64,000 bases of DNA, taken from the NCBI GenBank assembly GCA_964564625.1, contig CAZMBE010000004.1:1-64000 (forward strand), given 5' to 3'. Both the position numbers and the translations under genes were made by a program. Source of the DNA: UBA2185 sp964564625 (GTDB lineage Bacteria; Desulfobacterota; Syntrophia; Syntrophales; UBA2185). The notes under the pieces were generated by a model, which was not told the origin of the DNA, searched no databases, and worked only from the letters and a program-made list of their open reading frames with translations. Shown here piece by piece: positions 25,174 to 33,912 of the stretch; within the stretch, counting starts at the first letter, position 1; each line of letters begins with the position of its first letter.

Positions 25174-28100
25174 TTGAAGAAAAAGAAACATAAAAAAGCA
25201 GAAGTCGTATCTCTGAAAATAAATAGTCCGATTATTTCTGTATGCCTCATAGTTAAAAATGAAGAGAGGCATCTGGATAATTGCCTGAATAGCATAAAGA
25301 ATATTGCTGATGAAATCATCGTCATTGACACGGGTTCTACAGATGGATCCGTGGATATTGCCAGACGGTACACCGATAAAATCTATATTCACCCCTGGAA
25401 TGACAGTTTCAGTGAAGCTCGCAACTACTATCTGAAATATGCCAAGGGTGAATGGATCTTTCAGATCGACGCCGATGAAGAATTGATTCAGAACGATATT
25501 CCGGTCATCAGGAGAGCGATCCGGGAACCAGACCTTGACGGTGTGATGGTGCAAATACTCAGCAAACTTTGCAACGGCAAGAGTAAAGCAATCCACAGCA
25601 CCGAGAGGATTTTTCGCAATAACGGCATCATCCATTATGAAGGCCGCATCCACAACCGCATTGTCGGAATGAAAAACGCCAAGGTTTTTCCTGTCCGCCT
25701 TGTTCACTACGGTTATGACCTGGATCAACAGCAGTCAAAAAAGAAATTCGAGCGCACTGTCTCTCTCCTGAAGATGGATCTGGACGATGATCCGTACAAT
25801 CCCATCACATATCACTATCTAAGCTGTTCCTATTTTAGCCAGGGCATGTTCAGGGAAGCGCTCGAAGCAAGCGTGAAGGCAATCAAGCTATCTGAAGATA
25901 AAAATGATTCGAATATGGTTTACCTATGGTCTCGCTATAATGCGGCCATGTCCCATTACCGGTTGGGAGATTTAAAAAATGCCGAAGAGGCTGCCCTATC
26001 AAGCATTAAAAGGTTTTCACGGCATATAGATGCGCATTATCTCCTAACTGCCGTATATTATGATTTAAAGCAATGGTCACGCACAATTGACCATGGTCAT
26101 AAATATCTAAATCTGGTTGCATTATTAAGAACATCCCCCGCGGATTTCGGCAATCTTGTCACATGCTCCCTGAATGAAGAATGGAATGTGCATGCCCTCA
26201 TTGGCATGGCCTGCTTTGAATTGGGGCAGGAGGTGAATTCTCAAGAATCATTCGAAAAAGGGGTTCAGTGCGCGCCGGAGCCATTTGTCGTCCTGAGAGC
26301 AATCGGCATTTATTTTTACAATAAGAAGAATCAGGACAAATCCCTCTTATATCTTGAGAAAGCCCGCCAGCAAAATTCCCGTGATAACACGGTGAACCGT
26401 TTGCTGGAGGAAATTTCCCAGAAGAAAACAGATAATCAAAAAAAGCCGACCATCAGCTGCTGTATGATCGTAAAAAATGAAGAGGCTTTTCTTGATCAAT
26501 GCCTGAAAAGCGTCAAGGATTATGTGGATGAAATTATCATTGTTGACACTGGGTCTACGGATACTACCGTCGATATTGCGAAGCGTTATACCGAAAAGGT
26601 ATACGTTCACCCCTGGGAGGGGGATTTCAGCAAAGCCCGCAATCAGGCGCTGTCCTATGCAGCAGGCGATTGGATCTTTCAAATCGACGGAGATGAGGAA
26701 CTTGTTGACGGGAGCGGAGAAAAGCTGCTTCAAACAGTACGCGAAGCGGGAGATGCGGATGCCGTCCTCGTTAATATCATCAGTACATACAGTGGCGGCA
26801 AAAAGAAGGCTCGTCACAACTTTGAGCGCCTGTTCAGAAACAACGGCATGATCCATTACGAAGGAATCGTTCATAACAGGGTCGTACACGCCCGCCGGAT
26901 TATCACCTCGAAAATTGAATTGATGCACTATGGATATGACGTCGAGGAAAAAACAGCATATGAAAAATATCTCAGGACAACCGCCCTGTTGAAGAAACAA
27001 ATTGAAGAAAACCCGGACGATCCCATGCCGCATCACTACCTGGGGACATCGTATCTTACCCGCGGTATGAACGAAAAAACGGCCGAGGAATCTATCTTGG
27101 CGATCAATCTCGCTGAAGTACAGAATAACACGCACCCGCTGTATATATGGTCGCATTACAACGCGGCAATTGCCTTTTTCCGCATGGGAAATCTGGAGCA
27201 GGCCAGGTTCTACTCATTGTGTGCCCTTGATAAATTTCCCAGACACCTGGATTCCTATTATACGCTCGCCATGGCGGCAGCGGAAAAGAAGGAATGGGAA
27301 GAGGTCCTTCGCTACGGTAAACAGTATTTGGAGCTTCTTGGCTTCTATGAAGAAAATCCCGACCAAGCGGGCTTGATCATCAACAACACTATGAAAGAAG
27401 GGCCCAGCATCAATTTGCTCATAGGGCATGCCTTCCATGCAAGGGGGAACCATGACGAAATGGGCCGTTATTATCGTAATGCCTTCGCACAGTCGGATGA
27501 TAAATGGCAGGTCTGGTGGAACATCGGCACGTTTCATATGGATCGCTCCGAGGATTTCACGCTGGCCCGTCATTATCTGGAACTGGCCCTGCGAGAATCG
27601 CCCGAGGAGCAATCGGTCTGGTATATGCTTGCCAAACTGAACAGCAAAACAGGCAACATCGATGAGGAAAAAAAATGCCTGGAATATCTCTATAATGCAG
27701 GTACTCAAGATGTCATGGTTCTGAATCGATTGGCCTCCCTCGCGCTTGACTTGTCGGATTTGACAGCCGCCCGGCGAGCCCTGGATGCTGTGATGAAACT
27801 TGATCCTGCCAACTATCTCGCTTTCTGCCACTGCGGTATCCTCCATAAACTCCAAAATACACCGGATAAGGCTATAGAGGCTTTCAGCAGGGCCATAGAA
27901 ATCAGCCCGCGGGAAGCGTCGCCCTGGATGCATCTCGGTGAAATAACGCTGCAGCTTCGTCGATTGGACGAAGCGAGAGTGTTTTTTGAACGTGCGCATA
28001 GTCTGGACAAAGGAAAGCTTAAGCCTCTCTTATGTCTCTGCGAAATTGAGCTTAGACAAAATCATTTTGTGGAATTTATCCACTGGTGCGATCTGATATT

Positions 28101-28254
28101 GAAGGAACTGCAGTTGGACAGAACGAAGACGATTCATACCGTTGAAGACATGTCTGACATTTTCCGCGAAATCGAAAATACATTAACGCACAACCGTGAT
28201 CTCTCATCCCACATATCTAAAATCGTTCCTTTGCTGCCGGGCGCCAGGCACTGA
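25174..28254 (+). CDS. Tandem GT2 glycosyltransferase / TPR protein
   Basis: The 1026-residue protein carries two glycosyltransferase family 2 domains (about 14-170 and 425-590), each followed by TPRs, plus a long TPR tail (about 770-1000). Each GT2 begins with a C(L/M)IVKNEE motif, followed by IDTGSTDGSVDIARRYT or VDTGSTDTTVDIAKRYT, and keeps its DxD metal site (QIDADEEL; QIDGDEEL). The halves are clearly homologous, an internal duplication with both catalytic centres intact. The domain pairing resembles SunS-like protein glycosyltransferases. It probably glycosylates flagellin, encoded 330 bases downstream. The start is TTG at 25174, with AGAGAGGAATTTATC ahead. Confidence 0.87.
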   Translation: MKKKKHKKAEVVSLKINSPIISVCLIVKNEERHLDNCLNSIKNIADEIIVIDTGSTDGSVDIARRYTDKIYIHPWNDSFSEARNYYLKYAKGEWIFQIDADEELIQNDIPVIRRAIREPDLDGVMVQILSKLCNGKSKAIHSTERIFRNNGIIHYEGRIHNRIVGMKNAKVFPVRLVHYGYDLDQQQSKKKFERTVSLLKMDLDDDPYNPITYHYLSCSYFSQGMFREALEASVKAIKLSEDKNDSNMVYLWSRYNAAMSHYRLGDLKNAEEAALSSIKRFSRHIDAHYLLTAVYYDLKQWSRTIDHGHKYLNLVALLRTSPADFGNLVTCSLNEEWNVHALIGMACFELGQEVNSQESFEKGVQCAPEPFVVLRAIGIYFYNKKNQDKSLLYLEKARQQNSRDNTVNRLLEEISQKKTDNQKKPTISCCMIVKNEEAFLDQCLKSVKDYVDEIIIVDTGSTDTTVDIAKRYTEKVYVHPWEGDFSKARNQALSYAAGDWIFQIDGDEELVDGSGEKLLQTVREAGDADAVLVNIISTYSGGKKKARHNFERLFRNNGMIHYEGIVHNRVVHARRIITSKIELMHYGYDVEEKTAYEKYLRTTALLKKQIEENPDDPMPHHYLGTSYLTRGMNEKTAEESILAINLAEVQNNTHPLYIWSHYNAAIAFFRMGNLEQARFYSLCALDKFPRHLDSYYTLAMAAAEKKEWEEVLRYGKQYLELLGFYEENPDQAGLIINNTMKEGPSINLLIGHAFHARGNHDEMGRYYRNAFAQSDDKWQVWWNIGTFHMDRSEDFTLARHYLELALRESPEEQSVWYMLAKLNSKTGNIDEEKKCLEYLYNAGTQDVMVLNRLASLALDLSDLTAARRALDAVMKLDPANYLAFCHCGILHKLQNTPDKAIEAFSRAIEISPREASPWMHLGEITLQLRRLDEARVFFERAHSLDKGKLKPLLCLCEIELRQNHFVEFIHWCDLILKELQLDRTKTIHTVEDMSDIFREIENTLTHNRDLSSHISKIVPLLPGARH

Positions 28255-28290
28255 ATGGTATAGACTTTTATGATCACTGGATACGAAGGC

Positions 28291-28317
28291 GAATGACAGG
28301 CGGAACTCCTGTCATTC
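28291..28317. other. Perfect 10-bp hairpin after glycosyltransferase gene
   Basis: GAATGACAGG and CCTGTCATTC enclose a 7-base loop 36 bases after the stop codon. No T-run follows. It probably limits read-through into the flagellin gene or protects the 3' end. Confidence 0.45.
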
Positions 28318-28400
28318 CCTGCTGCAGAGTATGCGCCTCATCCAATATCCCCCGAATAAAAAATAACGACACTGGTTCCTTGTAATTCCTGCACAGATAT

Positions 28401-28428
28401 TAAAGTTTATGTTCCCCTGTGCCGATAA
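28401..28428 (+). promoter_or_regulatory. Sigma-28-type flagellin promoter
   Basis: TAAAGTTT (28401-28408) and GCCGATAA (28421-28428) match the FliA consensus exactly, with a 12-base spacer instead of the usual 11. Transcription should begin near 28435, giving a leader of about 150 bases. Confidence 0.9.
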
Positions 28429-28534
28429 TAAGAGCGAATTCAAGAAAGGAGGTGCAATAGCGATTGTCTCGCAGGAGGCAGAACTGCAGGTTGTCAGTTT
28501 CTAGTATTCTAACATCAAACAACTTTTAATAACA

Positions 28535-28552
28535 TTTGGCAAGGATGCCAAA
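28535..28552 (+). promoter_or_regulatory. CsrA-type hairpin in flagellin leader
   Basis: A perfect 7-bp stem (TTTGGCA/TGCCAAA) presents AGGA in its tetraloop, the preferred CsrA recognition geometry. A second GGA lies in the ribosome binding site AAGGAGG at 28570-28576, about 29 bases away, so one CsrA dimer could bridge both and block translation. Two further GGA motifs occur earlier in the leader. Confidence 0.65.
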
Positions 28553-28586
28553 CAACAAAAAACAGTATCAAGGAGGATACAAAATC

Positions 28587-29705
28587 ATGGGATTCAGAAT
28601 TCAAAACAACATCGAAGCGCTGAATGCGCAAAGGAATTTACAGGTTTCTTCAACAGGATTGAGCAAGTCTCTGCAGAGACTTTCTTCAGGGTACCGTATT
28701 AACAGCGCTGCTGACGATGCAGCGGGTCTTGCCGTTTCACAGCAGTTCCGTGCAGACATAGCAAGCTATAAGGTGGCAAGTCAGAATGTCTCCGAGGCCA
28801 ACGCGCTGTTGCAGGTCGCTGAAGGCGCCATGGATCAGATCGGGAACATATTGACCAGATTGAAAGAACTGGCCACCCAGGCAGCCTCTGCCAATGCCGG
28901 CGCCAACGTTGATAAGCTGAACGCCGAAGGGAACGCACTGATTGCCGAAATGGACCGGATCGCCGGTTCGACGAAGTATGCCAATACAAAACTGCTGGAC
29001 GGCTCTTTTGGCGTGACCGCATCTTCAGGCGGAACATTTACTGCCGCGGTAGGTTACAGTTCCGTCTCCGGTCTCCAGAGCGGTTTGACCTACACCGTTG
29101 CAGTAGCTGCGACCGGCTCAAATTTTGACATATCGATCACCGCTACAGTAGGTGGAGGAGCGAATACATGGACTGCGTATAATGTTGCAGTTCCCGGGGC
29201 AGGGGAAACCGCGGAAGTGAGCTTCGGTTCCCTCGGCTTAACGATGAAAGTAAATGAAAATCTTGACGCAACAGGGGGAACTATTGTCGCCAATACGGCA
29301 ACGGCCTCCCTCTTCCAGGTCGGAACATCAAGTGACACCAATGACCAGATCGGCATTCTCATTGGAAGCGCCACATCTACTGATCTTAGTATTGCAGTAG
29401 ACCAACTACTCTCAGCATCCGATTCGAGAGCTTTCCTCGACACGATCAACACTGCCATCAGTTATCTGAGCGGAAAGCGCGGTGACGTCGGTGCGGCACA
29501 AAACAGGTTGACCTATGCCTCCGCCAATCTCTCCGTCACCATTGAAAACTATGTCGCCGCCGAATCGACCATCCGTGACGTGAATATGGCCTCAGAAATG
29601 ACAACCTTCACTAAGAATCAGATTCTTGTCCAGGCCGGTACCGCCATGTTAGCCCAGGCAAATATGGCTCCACAGTTAGTGTTGTCTCTGTTCGGTAATG
29701 GGTAA
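28587..29705 (+). CDS. fliC: Flagellin
   Basis: The 372-residue filament subunit is exported by the flagellar type III system. The start at 28587 (MGFRIQNNIEALNAQRNL) follows the ribosome binding site AAGGAGG; the frame stays open 17 codons upstream to a TTG, but those codons are leader. The N-terminal D0/D1 (residues 1-140) contains LSKSLQRLSSGYRINSAADD. A short variable Ser/Thr/Gly-rich domain (about 140-275) carries many potential O-glycosylation sites. The C-terminal D1/D0 ends QANMAPQLVLSLFGNG. The gene has a sigma-28 promoter, a CsrA-type leader and a strong terminator. The adjacent glycosyltransferase genes suggest a glycosylated filament. Confidence 0.97.
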   Translation: MGFRIQNNIEALNAQRNLQVSSTGLSKSLQRLSSGYRINSAADDAAGLAVSQQFRADIASYKVASQNVSEANALLQVAEGAMDQIGNILTRLKELATQAASANAGANVDKLNAEGNALIAEMDRIAGSTKYANTKLLDGSFGVTASSGGTFTAAVGYSSVSGLQSGLTYTVAVAATGSNFDISITATVGGGANTWTAYNVAVPGAGETAEVSFGSLGLTMKVNENLDATGGTIVANTATASLFQVGTSSDTNDQIGILIGSATSTDLSIAVDQLLSASDSRAFLDTINTAISYLSGKRGDVGAAQNRLTYASANLSVTIENYVAAESTIRDVNMASEMTTFTKNQILVQAGTAMLAQANMAPQLVLSLFGNG

Positions 29706-29728
29706 ACCCAATTTTTAACCTTTCACCA

Positions 29729-29764
29729 AAACCCCGCACCCTTGAACGTGCGGGGTTTTTTTTG
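29729..29764 (+). terminator. Rho-independent terminator of flagellin gene
   Basis: An 11-bp GC-rich stem, AAACCCCGCAC/GTGCGGGGTTT, with an 8-base loop is followed directly by a T-run, 24 bases after the stop codon. Confidence 0.93.
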
Positions 29765-29809
29765 GAGGATTTCTTACTGTCTATAGAGAGAGTTTTGAAT
29801 CCTATAGCG

Positions 29810-29880
29810 AGCGAATGCTTAAAATTTGCCTTACGGATCGAAGATTCTGCGTAGTTTACTGCGGAGATTTTCAATAATTT
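29810..29880. repeat. Dispersed repeat R2, copy a
   Basis: It shares the block GGATCGAAGATTCT followed by GTTTACTGCG and TTCAATA with the opposite-strand copy at 37913-37995. An imperfect hairpin forms around GTTTACTGCG. It is likely a REP-like element; the short open frame across it encodes nothing recognisable. Confidence 0.5.
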
Positions 29881-29988
29881 CCACTTCGTCATTTCGTTCG
29901 GAGAAGAAATCTTACATGTTGCTGATATATACGCAATATCAACATCATAATGACGTTTCAGTAAACTGTTCAAAGCTTTTAAAAACAC

Positions 29989-30016
29989 TCAAGTATGAGG
30001 AATATTTTGCCGATAT
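29989..30016 (+). promoter_or_regulatory. Probable sigma-28-type promoter for fliD operon
   Basis: TCAAGTAT and GCCGATAT match the FliA consensus at 6 of 8 and 7 of 8 positions, with the same 12-base spacer as the flagellin promoter. It lies about 165 bases upstream of fliD in a gap of some 470 bases that otherwise holds only the flagellin terminator and repeat R2. Confidence 0.5.
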
Positions 30017-30178
30017 TCAGTATAACACAGGGGACGATATTCGACATAAAAAGGCTCCATGATTCCCCTTGGAGTGTACCCCTCAGATACGGGGTAGGAA
30101 TAAAACTGAAACAACAACTTCGAGAGAAACGCACGTTTCATAGAAATACACAAAGAAAGGTTATATGAGGATTTTCAC

Positions 30179-32506
30179 ATGACTATCAGCACCAATCTCG
30201 TCAGTGGTCTTTCCAGCGGCATTGACTGGGCCACCATGGTCGATCAGCTCATCTCCATTGATCACAGCCGGGTCGATCTCGTCAGCAGCCAGAAAAGCGC
30301 CTATGAAGCGAAACTTGCCGCCTGGCAATCCTTTAACACTAAATTGCTTGCCTTGAAAACTGCTGCGGACGGAATAAAAGATCTGGAAGATTTTAATGTA
30401 TACACAGCGTCGATGACGACGGACAGTTCAACCGTGAAGGGTTCCGATCTCATGACGGTGAGTGCTTCATCAACGGCCTCCATAGGATCATACCAGATAA
30501 AGGTCAACAGCCTGGCTGTGGCTGAAAAAGTCCGGTCCATTTCTTATGCCGACGCATCCGTCGCGCTCGGCTCCGGTTATGCCGGGGATATTTTGATCAA
30601 CGGCGAAACTATTACGATCGACGCCACAGACACCCTGTACAGTGTACAAAACAAGATCAACAATGCGAATGCCGGTGCAACTCCGACGGGTGTTACCGCC
30701 ACTATCATCAAATTCGGAGCGAGCGATTACCGCCTCACTCTTACCAGTGATACAACAGGAGCCGCAGGTATTGATCTTCAAAACGGCGGCGCACAGGATA
30801 TTCTGTCTCTATTTAATTTCAGTGAGGTAACGAACGGGGCGGACGCATCGTTTAGTGTGGATGGTGTAGACATATCGCAGTCAAGCAACACCGTTGACGA
30901 TGTCATTGCAGGTGTGACCATAGATTTACTCAAGGCTGACATCGACACAACCGTAACGCTCGCGATCACTCGGGATATTGACGCCATCAAGAATAATATC
31001 AAGACCTTTGTGGACAAGTATAATGATGTGGCATCGTATATTAACACGCAGTTTTCCTATAATACAGAAACAAATGAAACAGGGGGTGTTCTTTTCGGCG
31101 ACGGGACCCTCTCTTCGGTGAAGTCCGACCTCAGCTCCATTATTACCCAGTCTGTATGGGGCGTCAGCAGCCAGTTCTCCATCATGGGTCTTGTGGGAAT
31201 CAACCTTGATAACAGCGGGCAATTGAGCATCAATGATACAACTCTGACGGGATACCTGCAGACTAACTTCAGTGATGTCGCGGCGCTTTTTACGGGCCAA
31301 GGCGTAGCCTCCAACGGCAGTCTTAACTATGTAAGCCATACGCAGAACTCAAAGGCAGGCGAATATACTGTTAATATTACTACTGCGGCCGCACGCAGTA
31401 CCTCAACTTCAGTCACTGCGGTCAGCGGCACCCTTGGCAGTAATGAAACTCTCACGGTTACAGAAGGCACTAACACGGCAACCATCTCTCTTACTGGCAG
31501 TATGACCATCAGCGATATTATTAATGCCATCAATACTGAACTCGATACTGAATACACGCAAACATTGGTGGGCAGTCAGGAGCTCAAAGAGAGCGACAAC
31601 GTAACGCCAATTTCGTCTCAGACGACATGGGACAATATATATAACGGGGCTCTTCAGGACGGCGATGTTATCACCTTCTCCGGAACCAGCCGGAGCGGCG
31701 GCACCGTCTCAGGGAGCTACACCATCAGCACTGTGGGAACAGACAAAGTTGAGGGACTCCTCTCGGCTATTGAAAATGCCTTTGCAAATGACGTAACCGC
31801 TTCCCTTGATACCTCAGGCCGCATTACCGTCAGCGATAGATATTCCGGTGCCAGTCAGATCACCCTCGATATTACTGAACCATCAGGCAGCTACCTTGAT
31901 TTCGGCACCGTTCTTACGACAAACACGGGCGGAGTGACCGGGCGTTATGCGATGGGCATCACCGCTTCCAATGATGGTGGCGATGCCCTCGTTCTTACTC
32001 ATAACAGCTATGGCAGCAACTACAGTTTTACTATCTCTGAAACGAATGATCTTTTGTGGACCAGCGGGGATCAGACAGTGAATAACGGTCAGAATGTGGC
32101 AGGAACTATCAATGGGGAGGCTGCGACAGGATCCGGGCAGGTTCTGACAGGAAACACCGGCAACACAAATACAGAAGGACTTTCTGTAAAGTGCACAGGA
32201 ACATCAACGGGAGACTTGGGTACCATAAAGTTAACCATCGGCACGGCAGACCTCTTCAACCGCACTCTTTTTAATATCACAGATTCCTATGATGGATACG
32301 TACCCTTCAAAAAAACATCGCTTCAAAACAGCATCAACGGCTTTCAAACAAGGATTGACCAGATGGAAGCACAGCTTGAACTGAAGAAGGAAATGATGAT
32401 CAACCGCTTTGTCGCAATGGAACTAGTATTGGACAATTTGAAAAATCAGAGCAATTGGCTTGCCGGTCAACTCACTTCCGCGGCCAGTGGATGGTCATGG
32501 GCATAA
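30179..32506 (+). CDS. fliD: Flagellar filament cap protein FliD
   Basis: The 775-residue cap protein is longer than the common 450-600, because of a large Ser/Thr/Gly-rich surface-exposed middle. The N-terminal domain (NLVSGLSSGIDWATMVDQLI) and the C-terminal coiled coil (NSINGFQTRIDQMEAQLELK; MVIxx-like MINRFVAMELVLDNLKNQ) are diagnostic. It sits at the filament tip and promotes flagellin folding. It is followed by fliS after 34 bases, so the order is the classic fliD-fliS-fliT. The middle may be a site of glycosylation or phage/antigenic variation. Confidence 0.95.
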   Translation: MTISTNLVSGLSSGIDWATMVDQLISIDHSRVDLVSSQKSAYEAKLAAWQSFNTKLLALKTAADGIKDLEDFNVYTASMTTDSSTVKGSDLMTVSASSTASIGSYQIKVNSLAVAEKVRSISYADASVALGSGYAGDILINGETITIDATDTLYSVQNKINNANAGATPTGVTATIIKFGASDYRLTLTSDTTGAAGIDLQNGGAQDILSLFNFSEVTNGADASFSVDGVDISQSSNTVDDVIAGVTIDLLKADIDTTVTLAITRDIDAIKNNIKTFVDKYNDVASYINTQFSYNTETNETGGVLFGDGTLSSVKSDLSSIITQSVWGVSSQFSIMGLVGINLDNSGQLSINDTTLTGYLQTNFSDVAALFTGQGVASNGSLNYVSHTQNSKAGEYTVNITTAAARSTSTSVTAVSGTLGSNETLTVTEGTNTATISLTGSMTISDIINAINTELDTEYTQTLVGSQELKESDNVTPISSQTTWDNIYNGALQDGDVITFSGTSRSGGTVSGSYTISTVGTDKVEGLLSAIENAFANDVTASLDTSGRITVSDRYSGASQITLDITEPSGSYLDFGTVLTTNTGGVTGRYAMGITASNDGGDALVLTHNSYGSNYSFTISETNDLLWTSGDQTVNNGQNVAGTINGEAATGSGQVLTGNTGNTNTEGLSVKCTGTSTGDLGTIKLTIGTADLFNRTLFNITDSYDGYVPFKKTSLQNSINGFQTRIDQMEAQLELKKEMMINRFVAMELVLDNLKNQSNWLAGQLTSAASGWSWA

Positions 32507-32540
32507 GTAAATAGAACGTTAACTACGGAGGATAGTGCAT

Positions 32541-32990
32541 ATGTACGGTAATGGCATCGGAGCCTACCAGCAGGCGGGAGTAATGACAGCAGACCCAAAG
32601 AGGCTAGTCTTGATGTGTTATGAGGAAGCGATACGGAATCTAAAAATTGCCAAGGCAAAGTATATTTCCCGCGAATATGAAGAAAAAGCGAAGGCGTTAA
32701 TAAAGGCGCAGGATTTTATATGTGCACTCAACTCCTCGCTCGATTTGGAAAGGGGGGGTGAAATAGCCTCTAACTTGCAAGCCATCTACAATTATATCAT
32801 GCATTGTTTAATTAAAGCAGATGTCGAAAGAGATCTGAAAGCAATGGATCACATCCTCTGGATGCTTATAGAATTAAAGTCCGCCTGGGAAGAAATTCTT
32901 AACGGGCGCCATGGGGATATCAACCGCGATTTACAAAGCGATCACGAGCGGCAAAAAAACACCGCCCGCCTGAGAGAAATGAGGGTCTAA
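32541..32990 (+). CDS. fliS: Flagellin export chaperone FliS
   Basis: The 149-residue cytoplasmic four-helix chaperone binds the C-terminal D0 of flagellin until export. The start at 32541 (MYGNGIGAYQQAGVM) follows GGAGG with good spacing, whereas the in-frame GTG at 32535 is too close to that site. Family features are YxxxxV-like GAYQQAGVMTADPKRLVLMCY and a helical LNSSLDLERGGEIASNLQAIY. It lies in the fliD operon. It also can bind FliW and so influence CsrA, linking export with flagellin translation. Confidence 0.95.
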   Translation: MYGNGIGAYQQAGVMTADPKRLVLMCYEEAIRNLKIAKAKYISREYEEKAKALIKAQDFICALNSSLDLERGGEIASNLQAIYNYIMHCLIKADVERDLKAMDHILWMLIELKSAWEEILNGRHGDINRDLQSDHERQKNTARLREMRV

Positions 32991-32991
32991 A

Positions 32992-33459
32992 ATGGGGATT
33001 CAGAAGCCAGACGAAGTTTCCACCGATATTTCCTTGCTCTGCAGATTACTGGAGCAAAAAATTGCCGTTTTTAAAGATTTTCTGTCGGTAACGGCATCTC
33101 TGAAAGATATGATTAAAGAGCATAATATAGAAGCAGTGAAAATTATGATTGTCCAGCGTCATGATTGTATAAAATCTATTGACAGGCTGGATATGGCAAT
33201 CCGCAGGTTTAGAGAGTCTAACCCCTCATACGACACATTGATAACACCGGGAATGCGGAAGCGTATCCGATCACTTACGAAGACCCTTGAAAATATGATT
33301 AATAAAACCTTACAATTAAACCAGGATTGTGAGTCCATCGTAGAAGACGAACTCGATAAATTAAAAAACGATCTCTCCGGTTTTGGTCACAGTCTGAAAT
33401 GGTTCAAGGCTTACGGGGGAAAATCCATAGAACCCCGATTCCTGGATGTAATGACATAG
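32992..33459 (+). CDS. FliT/FlgN-like flagellar export chaperone
   Basis: The 155-residue all-helical protein begins one base after fliS (TAAAATGG), with ribosome binding site GAGGGT, so translation is coupled. The N-terminal two thirds resembles FlgN-type coiled-coil chaperones (LLCRLLEQKIAVFKDFLSVT; ENMINKTLQLNQDCESIVED). Position after fliD-fliS matches fliT of enterobacteria, whose product binds FliD and antagonises the master regulator there. The end (WFKAYGGKSIEPRFLDVMT) is a non-helical tail. Assignment rests on fold and position, not on a clear motif. Confidence 0.65.
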   Translation: MGIQKPDEVSTDISLLCRLLEQKIAVFKDFLSVTASLKDMIKEHNIEAVKIMIVQRHDCIKSIDRLDMAIRRFRESNPSYDTLITPGMRKRIRSLTKTLENMINKTLQLNQDCESIVEDELDKLKNDLSGFGHSLKWFKAYGGKSIEPRFLDVMT

Positions 33460-33470
33460 ATTTGCCAACC

Positions 33471-33498
33471 TAAAGTATTTTGTATATATGACCGATAA
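33471..33498 (+). promoter_or_regulatory. Sigma-28-type promoter for flaG
   Basis: TAAAGTAT and ACCGATAA match the FliA consensus at 7 of 8 positions each, with a 12-base spacer, 28 bases upstream of the flaG start codon. Confidence 0.75.
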
Positions 33499-33525
33499 AT
33501 ATAGCAGAAGGAGGAATCTAAAATA

Positions 33526-33888
33526 ATGGACATGGCAATTTCAAGCATACACGGAGCAGGTTCGAAGGATCCAGAAATCCTTGTATCGGGACCGGTTTCT
33601 GCAAGTACTCCTTCCAAGAAAGAACCTTCCGGCAAGGCGCCGGAAGCATCGATGACCCTTGACAATAAAGCCATTAAACAATTGCTCGAGGAAATTCAGA
33701 GCCATTTGCAATCCATGAATATCAGTTTGAGCTTTTCGACCTACGGAAAAAATCATGAGAATATTGCTGTCGTTGTGAGAGAAAAAGAGACTGGAAAGGT
33801 CATACGCGAAATTCCCCCCAAAGATCTTCAAAACTTATATACAAAGCTCGGAGAGCTGATTGGCCTCATTTTCAATGACGCTGCATAA
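33526..33888 (+). CDS. flaG: FlaG-family flagellar protein
   Basis: The 120-residue protein has an unstructured N-terminus followed by a compact FlaG domain: LQSMNISLSFSTYGKNHENI, VVVREKETGKVIREIPPKD and LQNLYTKLGELIGLIF are characteristic. FlaG proteins affect filament length, but the mechanism is unclear. It has its own sigma-28 promoter and a GGAGG ribosome binding site and ends 24 bases from the convergent fliW stop. A filament-length role would fit its place beside fliD and fliS. Confidence 0.88.
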   Translation: MDMAISSIHGAGSKDPEILVSGPVSASTPSKKEPSGKAPEASMTLDNKAIKQLLEEIQSHLQSMNISLSFSTYGKNHENIAVVVREKETGKVIREIPPKDLQNLYTKLGELIGLIFNDAA

Positions 33889-33912
33889 AAAACAGCCCTT
33901 CTCGCTTACCAG

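Noticed and set aside
26347..27999. Two long minus-strand ORFs of about 265 codons antisense to the double glycosyltransferase
   Set aside because: They mirror the codon pattern of the strong plus-strand gene and encode no recognisable domain.
28467..28532. 21-codon TTG-started ORF in the flagellin leader after AAAGGAGGTG
   Set aside because: The start is rare and the spacing long; the GGAGG is as well explained as a CsrA site.
29826..30062. 78-codon plus-strand ORF upstream of fliD
   Set aside because: It runs through repeat R2 and the predicted promoter, has no good ribosome binding site and no family.
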